DNA of 30,074 nt from VXYL01 sp047518105 (GCA_047518105.1 JAKZRQ010000313.1:1-30074); one strand, 5' to 3'; positions 18,277-26,009 are shown, numbered from the stretch's first letter. The notes: generated by a model from the letters alone, not told the origin. A program made the numbers and translations.

Positions 18277-18684
18277 TCAAGCCCGGCCCTTCAAGTCCTT
18301 GAGCGCTCGGCGCTGCTTCTTGTTGGGCCGCGACTTGGGCAGGGTCAAGCCGGCGGCCAGCATGCGCCGTTCGGCGCGCTGGCTCTCGCGCGTGTCGATG
18401 GATTCCGCGGTTTCCTCGTACAGCGTGGCGGCTACGCTGGCGCTGCCCCGCTGCGAGGCGATGGCGGCGATGACCACCGTCTGCTCGACCTCGCCGCGCG
18501 TCACCTCGAGGGTGTCGCCGGCGACGACTTCCTTCGCCGGTCTCGCGCGGGCGCCGTTGAGGTGCACCTTGCCGCCTTCCACGGCGTTCTTGGCGAGGCT
18601 GCGGGTCTTGTAGAAGCGCGCTGCCCAAAGCCACTTGTCTAGGCGCAGCCGGGCTGTTCCTCCGTTCTCGGTCCGGGAAGGCAT
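18277..18684 (-). CDS. hslR: Ribosome-associated heat shock protein Hsp15 (S4 domain)
   Basis: Hsp15 binds 50S subunits still carrying a nascent chain and helps recycle them after stress. The 135-residue protein has the S4 RNA-binding domain at about 12-60 (RLDKWLWAARFYKTRSLA, then GGKVHLNG), and a basic C-terminus ending in SRPNKKQRRALKDL. Length and layout match the E. coli protein (133). The ATG at 18684 lies 17 bp from that of the divergent cysQ, so the promoters of the two genes must overlap or lie inside each other's coding region. Confidence 0.93.
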   Translation of the reverse strand: MPSRTENGGTARLRLDKWLWAARFYKTRSLAKNAVEGGKVHLNGARARPAKEVVAGDTLEVTRGEVEQTVVIAAIASQRGSASVAATLYEETAESIDTRESQRAERRMLAAGLTLPKSRPNKKQRRALKDLKGRA

Positions 18685-18689
18685 GACCC

Positions 18690-18695
18690 TATACT
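18690..18695 (+). promoter_or_regulatory. Candidate -10 element for cysQ
   Basis: TATACT (five of six consensus bases) ends 6 bp before the cysQ ATG. A transcript starting at the usual distance would have no leader, or almost none. No good -35 was found at 16-18 bp. Confidence 0.3.
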
Positions 18696-18701
18696 ACGCC
18701 C

Positions 18702-19499
18702 ATGGAGTCCGCGTTGATCGACATCGTCAAAGCCGCCGGCGACGCCGTCCTCGATGTCTACGCCGGCGATTTCGAAGTCGAAATCAAGGCCGACGACTCC
18801 CCGCTGACACAGGCGGACCGTCGCGCCCACCGCATCATCGTGGACGGACTGCGAACCCTCGCGCCCGAGGTGCCGGTGATCTCCGAGGAATCGGAACCGC
18901 CGCCGTTTGCCGAACGACGGCACTGGCGGAAGTACTGGTTGGTGGACCCCTTGGATGGCACCAAGGAGTTCGTCGACCGCAACGGTGAATTCACGGTCAA
19001 TGTCGCCCTGATCGACGCCGGCGAACCGGTCTTCGGCGTGGTCGGGGTTCCGGCGAAGGGATGCCTGTACGTCGGCGATTGCCGCAGCGGCATCGCTTGG
19101 CGGGAGGATGACCACGGCAGGACGCCGTTGCGAACGCGTGCCTTGTCCGCCGGGACCATCACCGTAGTGGCCAGCCGCCGGCACGGTGTCCGCCGCCTCG
19201 ACGGCTATCTGAAGGCCCTGGCCGAGACCTTCGACCTGAGGCGCGTCCACCTCGGCAGTTCGTTGAAGTTCTGCGTGTTGGCGGAAGGTGGTGCGGATCT
19301 GTATCCGCGGCTGGGTCCTACTTCGGAGTGGGATATCGCGGCCGCCCACGCGGTCTTGTCGGCGGCAGGGGGGACCGTGCGCCGGTTCGACGGGGGCCCG
19401 ATCCTCTACAACGCCAAGGAATCGTTCCTGAATCCCGACTTCTTCGCTTCGGGAGACCCCGAATACCCCTGGCACGACCGGTTGCCGCCACCGCCCTGA
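18702..19499 (+). CDS. cysQ: 3'(2'),5'-bisphosphate nucleotidase
   Basis: CysQ hydrolyses 3'-phosphoadenosine 5'-phosphate, the by-product of sulfate assimilation, to AMP. The 265-residue protein belongs to the lithium-sensitive inositol-monophosphatase-like superfamily. The metal ligands are in EES (62-64) and VDPLDGTKEF (81-90), with the C-terminal GPTSEWDIAAAHAVL completing the site. The length is usual (about 250-270). It starts at the ATG at 18702, divergent from hslR. The next 124 bp contain no gene. Confidence 0.95.
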   Translation: MESALIDIVKAAGDAVLDVYAGDFEVEIKADDSPLTQADRRAHRIIVDGLRTLAPEVPVISEESEPPPFAERRHWRKYWLVDPLDGTKEFVDRNGEFTVNVALIDAGEPVFGVVGVPAKGCLYVGDCRSGIAWREDDHGRTPLRTRALSAGTITVVASRRHGVRRLDGYLKALAETFDLRRVHLGSSLKFCVLAEGGADLYPRLGPTSEWDIAAAHAVLSAAGGTVRRFDGGPILYNAKESFLNPDFFASGDPEYPWHDRLPPPP

Positions 19500-19623
19500 G
19501 CGATGTCCCGGCCGCTTGCGCCGAGCGGTGCCACCAGGAGGCGAGTACGGCGCGAGCAAGACGCCCACCGCGTCCGGACGACCCACGCTATGCTCGCCAG
19601 CTTTTGTCGGACCGAGTAGATCC

Positions 19624-20083
19624 ATGCCGGATACACCAACGAGACGGTCGCGGCCGCTGCCCCAACCCACGCCGGAGACCCAGCACTTCTGGGACGGCAC
19701 TAGGCAAGGCGAGCTTCGCCTGCAGCGCTGCCGCGACTGCGCGCACGTCTACTTCCCGCCGCGCCCGCTTTGCCCTGCATCCGCTTTGCCCTGCATGCAG
19801 TTCGCGCGCGGTGGAGGCATTCGCCGCCAGCGGCAACGGCAAGCTCTTGAGCTACGTCATCAACCACCGTGGACACCCGAGTTTCGACACGCCCTACGCG
19901 ATTGCCGTGGTCGAGCTCGACGAGGGGCCGACCATGCTCTCGAACATCGTCGACTGCGAGCAGACGCCGCAAGCCCTGGTTCTCGACATGCCGCTGACGG
20001 TGACCTTCGAAGACAACGGCGATATCGCCGTTCCGCTGTTCCAACCAGCCCGACCGGTCCGACCTGCGGAGAACCCGTCATGA
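19624..20083 (+). pseudogene. DUF35 OB-fold/zinc-ribbon acyl-CoA-associated protein, frameshifted
   Basis: DUF35 proteins have an N-terminal zinc ribbon and an OB fold and commonly pair with thiolase-like enzymes. From the ATG at 19624, one frame gives the helix PETQHFWDGTRQGELRLQRC and CRDCAHVYFPPRPLCP. The rest of the protein (SSRAVEAFAASGNGKLLSY, on to PARPVRPAENPS) lies in the next frame. The shift coincides with an exact 16-bp tandem duplication at 19765-19796. Deleting one copy gives PPRPLCPACSSRAVEAF, restoring the second CPAC knuckle of the ribbon. The 3' end overlaps the thiolase start (ATGA), so the original pair was coupled. A sequencing or assembly error cannot be excluded. Confidence 0.8.
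19765..19796 (+). repeat. Exact 16-bp tandem duplication causing a frameshift
   Basis: CCGCTTTGCCCTGCAT occurs at 19765-19780 and again at 19781-19796 with no spacer. Sixteen is not a multiple of three, and the flanking frames of the DUF35 gene differ by exactly this shift. Confidence 0.95.
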
Positions 20084-21190
20084 CCGTCGCCATCGTCGGT
20101 GCCGCCGAAACCACCGAACTCGGCAAGATACCCGGCATGAGCCAGATTCAGCTCCACGCCGACGCCGTCCTCAACACCCTTGCCGACGCGGGTCTCAAGG
20201 CTAGCGACATCGACGGCGTCGCGACCGCGGGCGAGTCCCCCGTCAACATTGCCCACTACCTGGGCATCGCGCCGCGCTGGGTGGACGGCAGTTCCGTTGG
20301 CGGCTGTTCGTTCATGCTGCACGTCCGCCACGCCGTTGCCGCCATCGAGGCGGGCTACGCCCGGACCGTGCTCGTCACCTACGGCGAGAGTGGCCGTTCC
20401 GGCGTCGGGCGCGAAGGCCGCAGCGGGGGACGCGCGTCGTTGGCGGGACAGTTCGAGAGTCCCTACGGGTCCATGGGCCCGACCACGATGTTCACCATGG
20501 GCGTGCTGCGGTACATGAAGCGCTACGGCATGACCCACGAGCAGTTGGCGATGGTGGCGGTGGTGCGTCCTATGGGGATCCGATCACCGTGGAGGATGTC
20601 TTGAACTCGCGCATGATTGCCTATCCCTTCCACCTGTTGGAATGCTGCCTGGTCACCGATGGCGGCGGCGCACTGATTCTCACGTCGGCGGAACGGGCTC
20701 GGGATTTTCCGACCAAGCCGGTCTACATCCTCGGATCCGGCGAGAGCGTCGAGACGCCGATGGTCAGCCAGATGAAGGACCTCACCAGTTCCCAGGCGTT
20801 CCGCATTGCCGGTACCGATGCCATGCGGTCGGCGGGAATCGGCCACGCCGACGTGGACCACATGATGGTCTACGACGCCTTCGCGCACTTGCCGATCTGG
20901 GGACTGGAGGACCTTGGCTTTTGCGCGCGCGGGGAGGCGGCAGGCTTCATCGAGGACGGCAACACCCGCCCCGGCGGCAAGCTGCCGCTCAACACCAACG
21001 GCGGCGGTCTGTCGTACATGCACTCCGGCATGTACGGCATGTACGCCTTGCAGGCCTGCAGGAGAGTGTGCGGCAAATGCGCGGTACGGCACCTGCCCAA
21101 GTGTCCGGCGCCGAGATCTCGCTCTGCCTGGGCGTGGGCGGCATGTTTGCCGCCAGCGGTTGCATCGTGATGAGTAATCAGATGCCGTAA
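20080..21190 (+). pseudogene. Thiolase-like (lipid-transfer/SCP-x type) protein with two frame breaks
   Basis: Three frames are needed to read this protein. The first (20080 to about 20560) runs MTVAIVGAAETTELGKIPG through VGGCSFMLHVRHAVAAIEAG and MKRYGMTHEQLAMVAVV. The second (about 20568 to 21060) gives YGDPITVEDVLNSRMIAYPF, LLECCLVTDGGGALILTS, VYDAFAHLPIWGLEDLGF and LNTNGGGLSYMHSGMYGMYAL. The third ends GAEISLCLGVGGMFAASG before TAA at 21188. The first break looks like a small internal deletion, since residues usually found between AVV and DPITVEDV are missing. The second fits an 8-bp insertion (GCCTGCAG) beside a near-copy. Intact relatives act with DUF35 partners in acyl-CoA chemistry; this copy is probably inactive. 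Confidence 0.85.
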
Positions 21191-21239
21191 GCAACTGATT
21201 ATTAATTAGATTGTCGTTGAAGACAGGGCTTTGGAGAGT

Positions 21240-21333
21240 GGCCTCACTAGCCGGGCTGCACGATGAAAGTGAGATCGCCCTGCCGAGGAGAACTACACTG
21301 TATCTATATACAGACCCGACTAGTGAGGAGGCC
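21240..21333. repeat. Imperfect inverted repeat enclosing a LexA-like site
   Basis: GGCCTCACTAG-CCGGG at 21240-21255 pairs with CCCGACTAGTGAGGAGGCC at 21315-21333. The arms match except for a 3-bp insertion and an extra base. Arms of 16-19 bp flank about 60 bp. It could be the ends of a small mobile element or a large transcript hairpin. Confidence 0.6.
21298..21313. promoter_or_regulatory. LexA-box-like palindrome
   Basis: CTGT-ATCTATAT-ACAG matches the proteobacterial SOS operator CTGT-N8-ACAG exactly and has the preferred AT-rich core. No SOS-type gene is seen on either side, so it is either a relic of a lost gene or chance. Confidence 0.4.
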
Positions 21334-21521
21334 AATATAGCAGATCGAAAAACCGAATTTTAGAGGGTTTCCGGACTCCGCGAAGGGGCCGTTGGAAATC
21401 TCGAATGACATCAATCGGTTAACGATTGCGATTCCATACTTCCTTCACTTTTCCGTTGCTGCCCGTTGTCCGTTGGCGGGACCTTGGCAGTCCGGGAGGT
21501 CGACGGCCCGCAGCGCGAGCA

Positions 21522-21549
21522 TTGAATCCGGGCCGGACGCGGCTATCAT
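21522..21549 (+). promoter_or_regulatory. Candidate sigma70-type promoter
   Basis: TTGAAT (21522-21527) and TATCAT (21544-21549) are 16 bp apart, with five of six bases of the -10 matching. It would start transcription near 21556, about 115 bp upstream of the reductase gene. Confidence 0.4.
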
Positions 21550-21556
21550 GGTTGCC

Positions 21557-21652
21557 ATGTCACGCTTGCACCCGGACGAACCGGTACCGACGTTCGTGGA
21601 TCGGTTCCGCGTGGTCACCCACGAGCGGGCGCAGTCGCCCAGGTCGGCATAG
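21557..21652 (+). CDS. Possible 31-codon ORF or gene remnant
   Basis: From ATG at 21557 the frame reads SRLHPDEPVPTFVDRFRVVT and HERAQSP before a TAG at 21650. It starts 7 bp after a good -10 hexamer, where a leaderless transcript would begin. The phrase PTFVDRF is reminiscent of the beginning of some acyl-CoA ligases, which would fit next to the decayed thiolase/DUF35 pair, but this is only a resemblance. No ribosome site is present. It may be a truncated remnant or chance. Confidence 0.25.
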   Translation: MSRLHPDEPVPTFVDRFRVVTHERAQSPRSA

Positions 21653-21670
21653 TCTCGGCTGGTTCGAACG

Positions 21671-22633
21671 ATGCGTTTCGTCATCTACGGCGCCGGCGGC
21701 GTCGGCGGCACCATCGGCGCCCGGCTGCATCTGGCCGGGTTCGAGGTCGTTCTCATCGCCCGCGGCAAGCACTTCGAAGCCATCGCCCGGGACGGCCTGC
21801 GCTTCGTATCGCCCACCTTGGACGTCTACCTGGACATCCCCTGCGCCGCGCATCCGGGTGATGCGGAAATCGGTGCCGACGATGCCGTCTTCCTGTGCAT
21901 GAAAGGCCAGCATACCGAGGCGGCGCTGCGCGATTTGTCCGCCTCGACAGGGGGTAGGGCGCGGGTCGTCTGCTGCCAGAACGGGGTGGAGAACGAACGC
22001 TTGGCGCTGCGCCGCTTCCCACAAACCTACGGCATGGTCGTGCTATTGCCCGCGGAGCATTTGGAGCCGGGCGTGGTGGTCAATTTCGCGCAAGACACCG
22101 CTGGCGTCCTCGACGCCGGCTGCTATCCGGCAGGCGTGGACAGCTTCATCGAGGAAGTCACCGGGGCGCTCACGAAGGCCGGCTTCAGCGCGGCCCCGGA
22201 TCCAGCGATCATGGGGCAGAAGTACGCCAAGCTCCTAGGCAACCTCAACAACGCGGTGCAGGCCGCGACCGGGTCCGGCTCGCGCACCATCGCCGCCAGG
22301 CTTCGGGAAGAAGCGCTCGCCTGCTACCGCGCCGCCGGCATCCGCTGCGCCACTGCGGAGGAGATGCGCGGGCGCCGGGCGGACATCCGAGGCCACGACG
22401 TGCCGGGACACAAACGCCACGGCGGCTCGTCGCTGCAGAGCATGCTGCGCGGCACCGGGGATATCGAAACGGACTTCATGAATGGCGAGATCGTCTTGCT
22501 CGGCCGCCTTCACGGCGTGCCTGTGCCCGCCAACGCCGCAGTCCAGGAAGTTGGCAACCGGCTGGTGAACGAAGGCCTCGAGCCGGGCAGCGTGACGGTC
22601 GAGGAATTCGAAAGACGGTTGCTCGGGGTGTAG
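21671..22633 (+). CDS. Ketopantoate reductase (PanE/ApbA) family protein
   Basis: A 320-residue NADPH-dependent reductase of the PanE/ApbA family. The N-terminal Rossmann loop GAGGVGGTIGARL is at 7-19. CMKGQHTEAAL (about 76-86) and CCQNGVENERLA (about 99-110) are the following strands. The C-terminal helical domain holds the presumed catalytic Lys in QKYAKLLGNLNNAVQA (about 179-194) and a late Ser/Asn region near SSLQSMLRG. True 2-dehydropantoate reductases make pantoate for coenzyme A, but this family has many paralogues acting on other 2-oxo acids. No other pan gene is nearby, so only the family is assigned. It converges with the LLM oxidoreductase gene with about 20 bp between stop codons. 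Confidence 0.85.
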   Translation: MRFVIYGAGGVGGTIGARLHLAGFEVVLIARGKHFEAIARDGLRFVSPTLDVYLDIPCAAHPGDAEIGADDAVFLCMKGQHTEAALRDLSASTGGRARVVCCQNGVENERLALRRFPQTYGMVVLLPAEHLEPGVVVNFAQDTAGVLDAGCYPAGVDSFIEEVTGALTKAGFSAAPDPAIMGQKYAKLLGNLNNAVQAATGSGSRTIAARLREEALACYRAAGIRCATAEEMRGRRADIRGHDVPGHKRHGGSSLQSMLRGTGDIETDFMNGEIVLLGRLHGVPVPANAAVQEVGNRLVNEGLEPGSVTVEEFERRLLGV

Positions 22634-22653
22634 ACGGGCGCTTTTGCTTGCGA

Positions 22654-23646
22654 CTATCCGAGTAGGGCTTCGAGCCGCCTGCCGGCGGTCGCGGTCGACC
22701 CGGCCGGCATCTGGACCAACTGCAGTTCCGCGCCCGACGCCTCGCGTTCGGCAAGCTGTTCGGCCACCGATTCGAGCGGGCCGATCACCTGGATCTCGCG
22801 CACCATGTTCTCGGAAATCGCGTCCATGGCGGCGTCCATGTCGCGGTTGTGCCAGGCGGCTCGGGACGCCATGACTTCGGCCTCGAAACCGTTGTCCGCC
22901 AGCATGTTCCAGTAGAAGTCGCCCATCCGGTTGATGTAGTGGAAGAGCGGCTCACGCGCCGCGCGCCAAGCTGCCTCGTCCTCCCCGCTGCCGAGCACGT
23001 GGACGTTGGTGAACGGCGCGATGGTTACCGAGTCCGCTGGCCGGCCGGCGGCTTGGGACGCATCGGCGAGCGCTTGGCGCAGCGAAGCGAACTGGCTCTT
23101 CGGCCAGTGGATCGGGAAGATGCCGTCGGCGATCTCCCCGGTCTGGCGAATGGACTTGGGCGTGATGGCGGCGATGTAGATGGGCACGTGGTCTCTAGGA
23201 CGGTCGTAGTCGAGGCGAAAGCCGCGCTGCATGTTGAAGATCTCGCCCTGGTAGTCGAGGCGCTCGCCCTTGATGAGCAGGTTGATGATCTCCACGGTCT
23301 CGCGAATGCGGCGCAGGGGCCGCTCGAATGGAACGCCGTGGAAGTGTTCGATCACCCGATGGCCCGACGATCCGAGCCCGCAAACCATGCGCCCGCCGGA
23401 AAGCGTCTCCAGCATGGCGAACTCCTGCGCGATGGCGCCGGGCGAGCGCGAGTAGACGTTCAGGATCGACGTGCCGATCTGGATGCCGCGGGTATGGGCC
23501 GCCAGCAGCGTCATCCATGGCACCGTCGACGGCCCCCAGGCCTCGCCCGTGGCCACGAGTTCGTAGCCGAGGGCCTCGGCGATGTGGACCTTCTCGATCG
23601 ACTCCCGCCAGTCGCGGCCAACGCCTGCGAGAATGCCAATCCTCAT
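22654..23646 (-). CDS. LLM-class F420-dependent oxidoreductase
   Basis: A 330-residue luciferase-like monooxygenase-superfamily protein of the TIM-barrel type, whose members use F420 or FMN. It begins MRIGILAGVGRDWRESIEKV. The family core GTSILNVYSRSPGAIAQEF (about 58-76) is followed by LSGGRMVCGLGSSGHRVIEHFHG (about 82-104). Next come YIAAITPKSI (about 157-166) and ADGIFPIHW. These match the mer/Fgd-like F420 subfamily rather than bacterial luciferase. Given the cof operon at 3533-6570, F420 is the likely cofactor, but the substrate is unknown. The ATG at 23646 is the natural start. A dispersed repeat follows immediately upstream (23690-23846). Confidence 0.88.
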   Translation of the reverse strand: MRIGILAGVGRDWRESIEKVHIAEALGYELVATGEAWGPSTVPWMTLLAAHTRGIQIGTSILNVYSRSPGAIAQEFAMLETLSGGRMVCGLGSSGHRVIEHFHGVPFERPLRRIRETVEIINLLIKGERLDYQGEIFNMQRGFRLDYDRPRDHVPIYIAAITPKSIRQTGEIADGIFPIHWPKSQFASLRQALADASQAAGRPADSVTIAPFTNVHVLGSGEDEAAWRAAREPLFHYINRMGDFYWNMLADNGFEAEVMASRAAWHNRDMDAAMDAISENMVREIQVIGPLESVAEQLAEREASGAELQLVQMPAGSTATAGRRLEALLG

Positions 23647-23689
23647 GTCGCTCCCACGCGCGCTCGGCTATGGCATCCACTGTGATTCA

Positions 23690-23846
23690 TGCGGTCGCGA
23701 TGTGCAACGGCGCCCCGCGTACCGAGGGCGCCTCGCGTACGAGGGCGCCTCGCGTACGAGGCGTTTGAGAATGCCGGCGCATTCTCTGCGGTCCCAAGAC
23801 TCGGCTCTTTTGCTCGTTTGTTCAGTTCGGCCGGGCTCAAGAACGC
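23690..23846. repeat. Dispersed modular repeat, copy D, with three tandem hairpin units
   Basis: After GCGGTCGCGATGTGCAACGG come three near-identical 16-18 bp units (23711-23728, 23729-23745, 23746-23761), each a small palindrome of the type CCTCG-CGTA-CGAGG. The hairpin GAGAATGC-CGGC-GCATTCTC follows, then a module with CTTTTGCTCGTTTGTTCAG and CTCAAGAACG. The 3' module is shared with copy C. It lies upstream of the LLM gene and downstream of glsB. Confidence 0.8.
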
Positions 23847-23873
23847 AAAGCGCTTGCGCTGGACGCGTGGCGT

Positions 23874-24134
23874 TCAGTCGGCGTCGCGCCCTCTCAGGGC
23901 GCGGTAGAGCAGCAGCAAGACCGCGGCACCCACGGTGGCGAGGAACAGGCTTGTCAGGTTGAAACCCTGGACAGACCCCAAGCCGAGCCCGGCGCCGACG
24001 AAGCCGCCGATGAACGCGCCCGCAATGCCGATCACCGACGTGATCAAGACGCCCTTGGGACCTTGGCCCGGCATGATCCAACGGGCGAGGGCACCTGCGA
24101 TCAGCCCAAGCAGAATCCAACTCAAGATGCCCAT
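23874..24134 (-). CDS. GlsB/YeaQ/YmgE family membrane protein
   Basis: An 86-residue integral membrane protein of the transglycosylase-associated (GlsB/YeaQ/YmgE) family. Three hydrophobic segments are visible (about 3-18, 27-50 and 62-80) with the conserved GILSWILLGLIAGALARWIM start and the GXXG-rich second helix IGIAGAFIGGFVGAGLG. Homologues are induced by stress in several bacteria; the biochemical role is not known. The ATG at 24134 has GGAGAAAGG immediately upstream. It sits alone between manC and the LLM gene on the minus strand. Confidence 0.9.
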   Translation of the reverse strand: MGILSWILLGLIAGALARWIMPGQGPKGVLITSVIGIAGAFIGGFVGAGLGLGSVQGFNLTSLFLATVGAAVLLLLYRALRGRDAD

Positions 24135-24242
24135 GCCTTTCTCCTGTCAGGCGATGCTTGGCGCGACAGCCTACCCGCTCGAACCCGATCGTGCTCGCGA
24201 CTCGAACGCGCGCCCGGTGTGCGTGCGCGCATCCTATCGCGT

Positions 24243-25676
24243 TCAGTCGCGCGCATACCGGTCCTCGAAGCGCACGATATCGTCTTCGGACAGACGCTCG
24301 CCGGTCTGCACCTCGATCACTTCCAGCGGCACCGGGGCGCGATTGGTCAACCGATGGCGCGTGCCGACGGGGATGTAGGTGGATTCGTCCGCGGTGAGCG
24401 TGAACTGTTCGTCGCCGCGCACGACTTCCGCTTCCCCCCGGACCACGACCCAATGTTCGGACCGGTGATGGTGCATCTGCAACGACAACGCCATCCCGGG
24501 GGCGACGGTGATGCGCTTGACCAGAAAGCCGTCGCCGACCTGCAGCGTCTCCGCATGCCCCCAGGGCCGGTAGTCGGTGGTATGCACCCGGTGTTCGTTT
24601 CGCGACCGCTCGCGTAGCGCAAGGACAGCCTTCGATACGTCCTGCGCACGACCCTTTTCCGCGACGAGAACGGCATCGGGCGACTCGACCACGACCAGAC
24701 CATCGACACCGACCGCGACGACCAGTCGGTTCCTCCCGGAGAGGTGGCAGTCGCGGCTGTCGATGGCGATCACGTCGCCTTCGGTGGTGTTGCCGGCGAC
24801 GTCCGTCGGGAGCACGCTGGCCAGCGCGTCCCATGTGCCCACATCCGACCATCCCATGTCGGCTCGGACGAGCACGCCTCGCCGGGTGCTCTCCATCACG
24901 GCGCGGTCGACGGATTCCGAGGGACAGTCGCGGAACGACTCTCCCGGTCGATGGAAGTCCAGATCCCGGCGTTCGGCGGCAACCGCGTCGGCGCAAGCCT
25001 GGTGGATGTCGGGCCGGTGCAGTGCGAGTTCCTCGAGATAGGCGCTAGCTCGAAACAGGAACATTCCGCTGTTCCAGTACCAGCCGCCGTCGGCGAGATG
25101 TTTCTCGGCGACCATCCGGGCGGGCTTCTCGGTAAATGCGGCGACGACCGCGACCTCGCCGTCCGCGGACAGGGCCTCGCCCGCTTGGATGTAGCCATAG
25201 CCGGTCTCCGGGCGCGAGGGCGAGATGCCGAACGTGACCAGACCACCGTTCTCGGCGAACGGAACCGCTCGCCGGATTGCTTGCGCGAAGGCGTCGACCT
25301 GCTCGATGTGTTGGTCGGCAGGCAACACCAGCAGCACCGGGTCCGTGTCGTCGCGCGTGGCGCGCAGGGCTGCCAGCGCAACAGCCGGCGCGGTGTTGCG
25401 CGGCACCGGCTCGAGCAGAATGGCCCCCGGTTCGACGCCGTTCTCCCGGCATTGCTCGGCGACGACGAATCGATGGTCGTTGTTGCAAACGATGACCGGG
25501 TCGTCGTGAAGGAGACCTTCGAGCCGGGCGAGGGTGTGCTGCAACATGGTGCTGTCGCCGAACAAGCGCAGGAACTGCTTCGGGTACAACTCCCGCGACA
25601 GCGGCCACAGACGCGTTCCCGAACCGCCCGCCAGAACCACCGGCAAGATGCTGCCGGGCACCGGTGCGTCCGTCAT
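24243..25676 (-). CDS. manC: Mannose-1-phosphate guanylyltransferase / mannose-6-phosphate isomerase
   Basis: A two-domain enzyme of the ManC/AlgA/CpsB type, 477 residues. It makes GDP-mannose from mannose-1-phosphate and GTP, and its C-terminal cupin isomerises fructose-6-phosphate and mannose-6-phosphate. The N-terminal signature is VVLAGGSGTRLWPLSRELYP (13-32); FTEKP and WYWNSGMFLF follow. The cupin (about 355-470) includes LQMHHHRSEHWVVVRGEAEV, which holds the metal-binding histidines. The ATG at 25676 begins MTDAPVPGS and has GAGGCAGG upstream; the frame is open to 25739, but family similarity starts here. GDP-mannose feeds exopolysaccharide or O-antigen synthesis; no such genes are adjacent. 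Confidence 0.95.
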   Translation of the reverse strand: MTDAPVPGSILPVVLAGGSGTRLWPLSRELYPKQFLRLFGDSTMLQHTLARLEGLLHDDPVIVCNNDHRFVVAEQCRENGVEPGAILLEPVPRNTAPAVALAALRATRDDTDPVLLVLPADQHIEQVDAFAQAIRRAVPFAENGGLVTFGISPSRPETGYGYIQAGEALSADGEVAVVAAFTEKPARMVAEKHLADGGWYWNSGMFLFRASAYLEELALHRPDIHQACADAVAAERRDLDFHRPGESFRDCPSESVDRAVMESTRRGVLVRADMGWSDVGTWDALASVLPTDVAGNTTEGDVIAIDSRDCHLSGRNRLVVAVGVDGLVVVESPDAVLVAEKGRAQDVSKAVLALRERSRNEHRVHTTDYRPWGHAETLQVGDGFLVKRITVAPGMALSLQMHHHRSEHWVVVRGEAEVVRGDEQFTLTADESTYIPVGTRHRLTNRAPVPLEVIEVQTGERLSEDDIVRFEDRYARD

Positions 25677-25782
25677 ATCTGGGCCTGCCTCTGTTGGTCG
25701 CGGAGGGGCAGTTTGTCGGTTTGCGGATGCCGTTTGCAAGGCGGTGTGTGGACCGCGCTTGACCGCACCCGGGTGAACGTCG

Positions 25783-25914
25783 CTAGCGTTCTTGAGAAGC
25801 CGTCACCCCTACAGTTGAGCCAAACTATTGTCACCCGGTCACCCGTAGAGAATGCGTAGGCACTCTCGATCGACTCGCGCCGCGAGGCGCCGCCGCCACA
25901 TGCGGCGCGCCTAG
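25783..25914. repeat. Dispersed CTAG-bounded modular repeat, copy B (inverted)
   Basis: A 132-bp copy, in the opposite orientation to copy A, with CTAG at 25783-25786 and 25911-25914. Read on the minus strand it shows CTAGGCGCGCCGCATGTGGC, one CCTCGCGGCGCGAG unit, the GAGAGTGC/GCATTCTC hairpin, then TTTGGCTCAACTGTAGGGGT and GACGGCTTCTCAAGAACGCTAG. It sits in the divergent region between manC and pnuC. Confidence 0.9.
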
Positions 25915-26009
25915 AGTCCTTGAACGCTCCGAATGTTGACACTTGGGTCGCATTTCGAACGAGGCCGGGAGGATGCGCTGCACATGCAGCGCGCCTACAC
26001 TATGGCCCC

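Larger units (their letters stand above)
21191..21670. other. AT-richer intergenic region between the thiolase remnant and the reductase gene
   Basis: The 480-bp gap is visibly AT-richer from 21186 to about 21440 than its neighbours. It holds an inverted repeat (21240-21255 with 21315-21333), a LexA-like palindrome inside it, and a candidate promoter at 21522-21549. No convincing gene is present; one open frame of 86 codons from 21392 lacks a ribosome site and recognisable features. Confidence 0.6.

Noticed and set aside
19500..19623. Possible terminator or small gene between cysQ and the DUF35 remnant
   Set aside because: No stem followed by a T-run and no start codon with a ribosome site; nothing can be supported.
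21392..21652. An 86-codon plus-strand frame upstream of the reductase gene
   Set aside because: No ribosome site, no recognisable domain, and it spans a promoter-like sequence.
23711..23761. Three tandem repeats considered as a CRISPR array
   Set aside because: Units are 16-18 bp with no spacers, and they belong to the dispersed repeat family.
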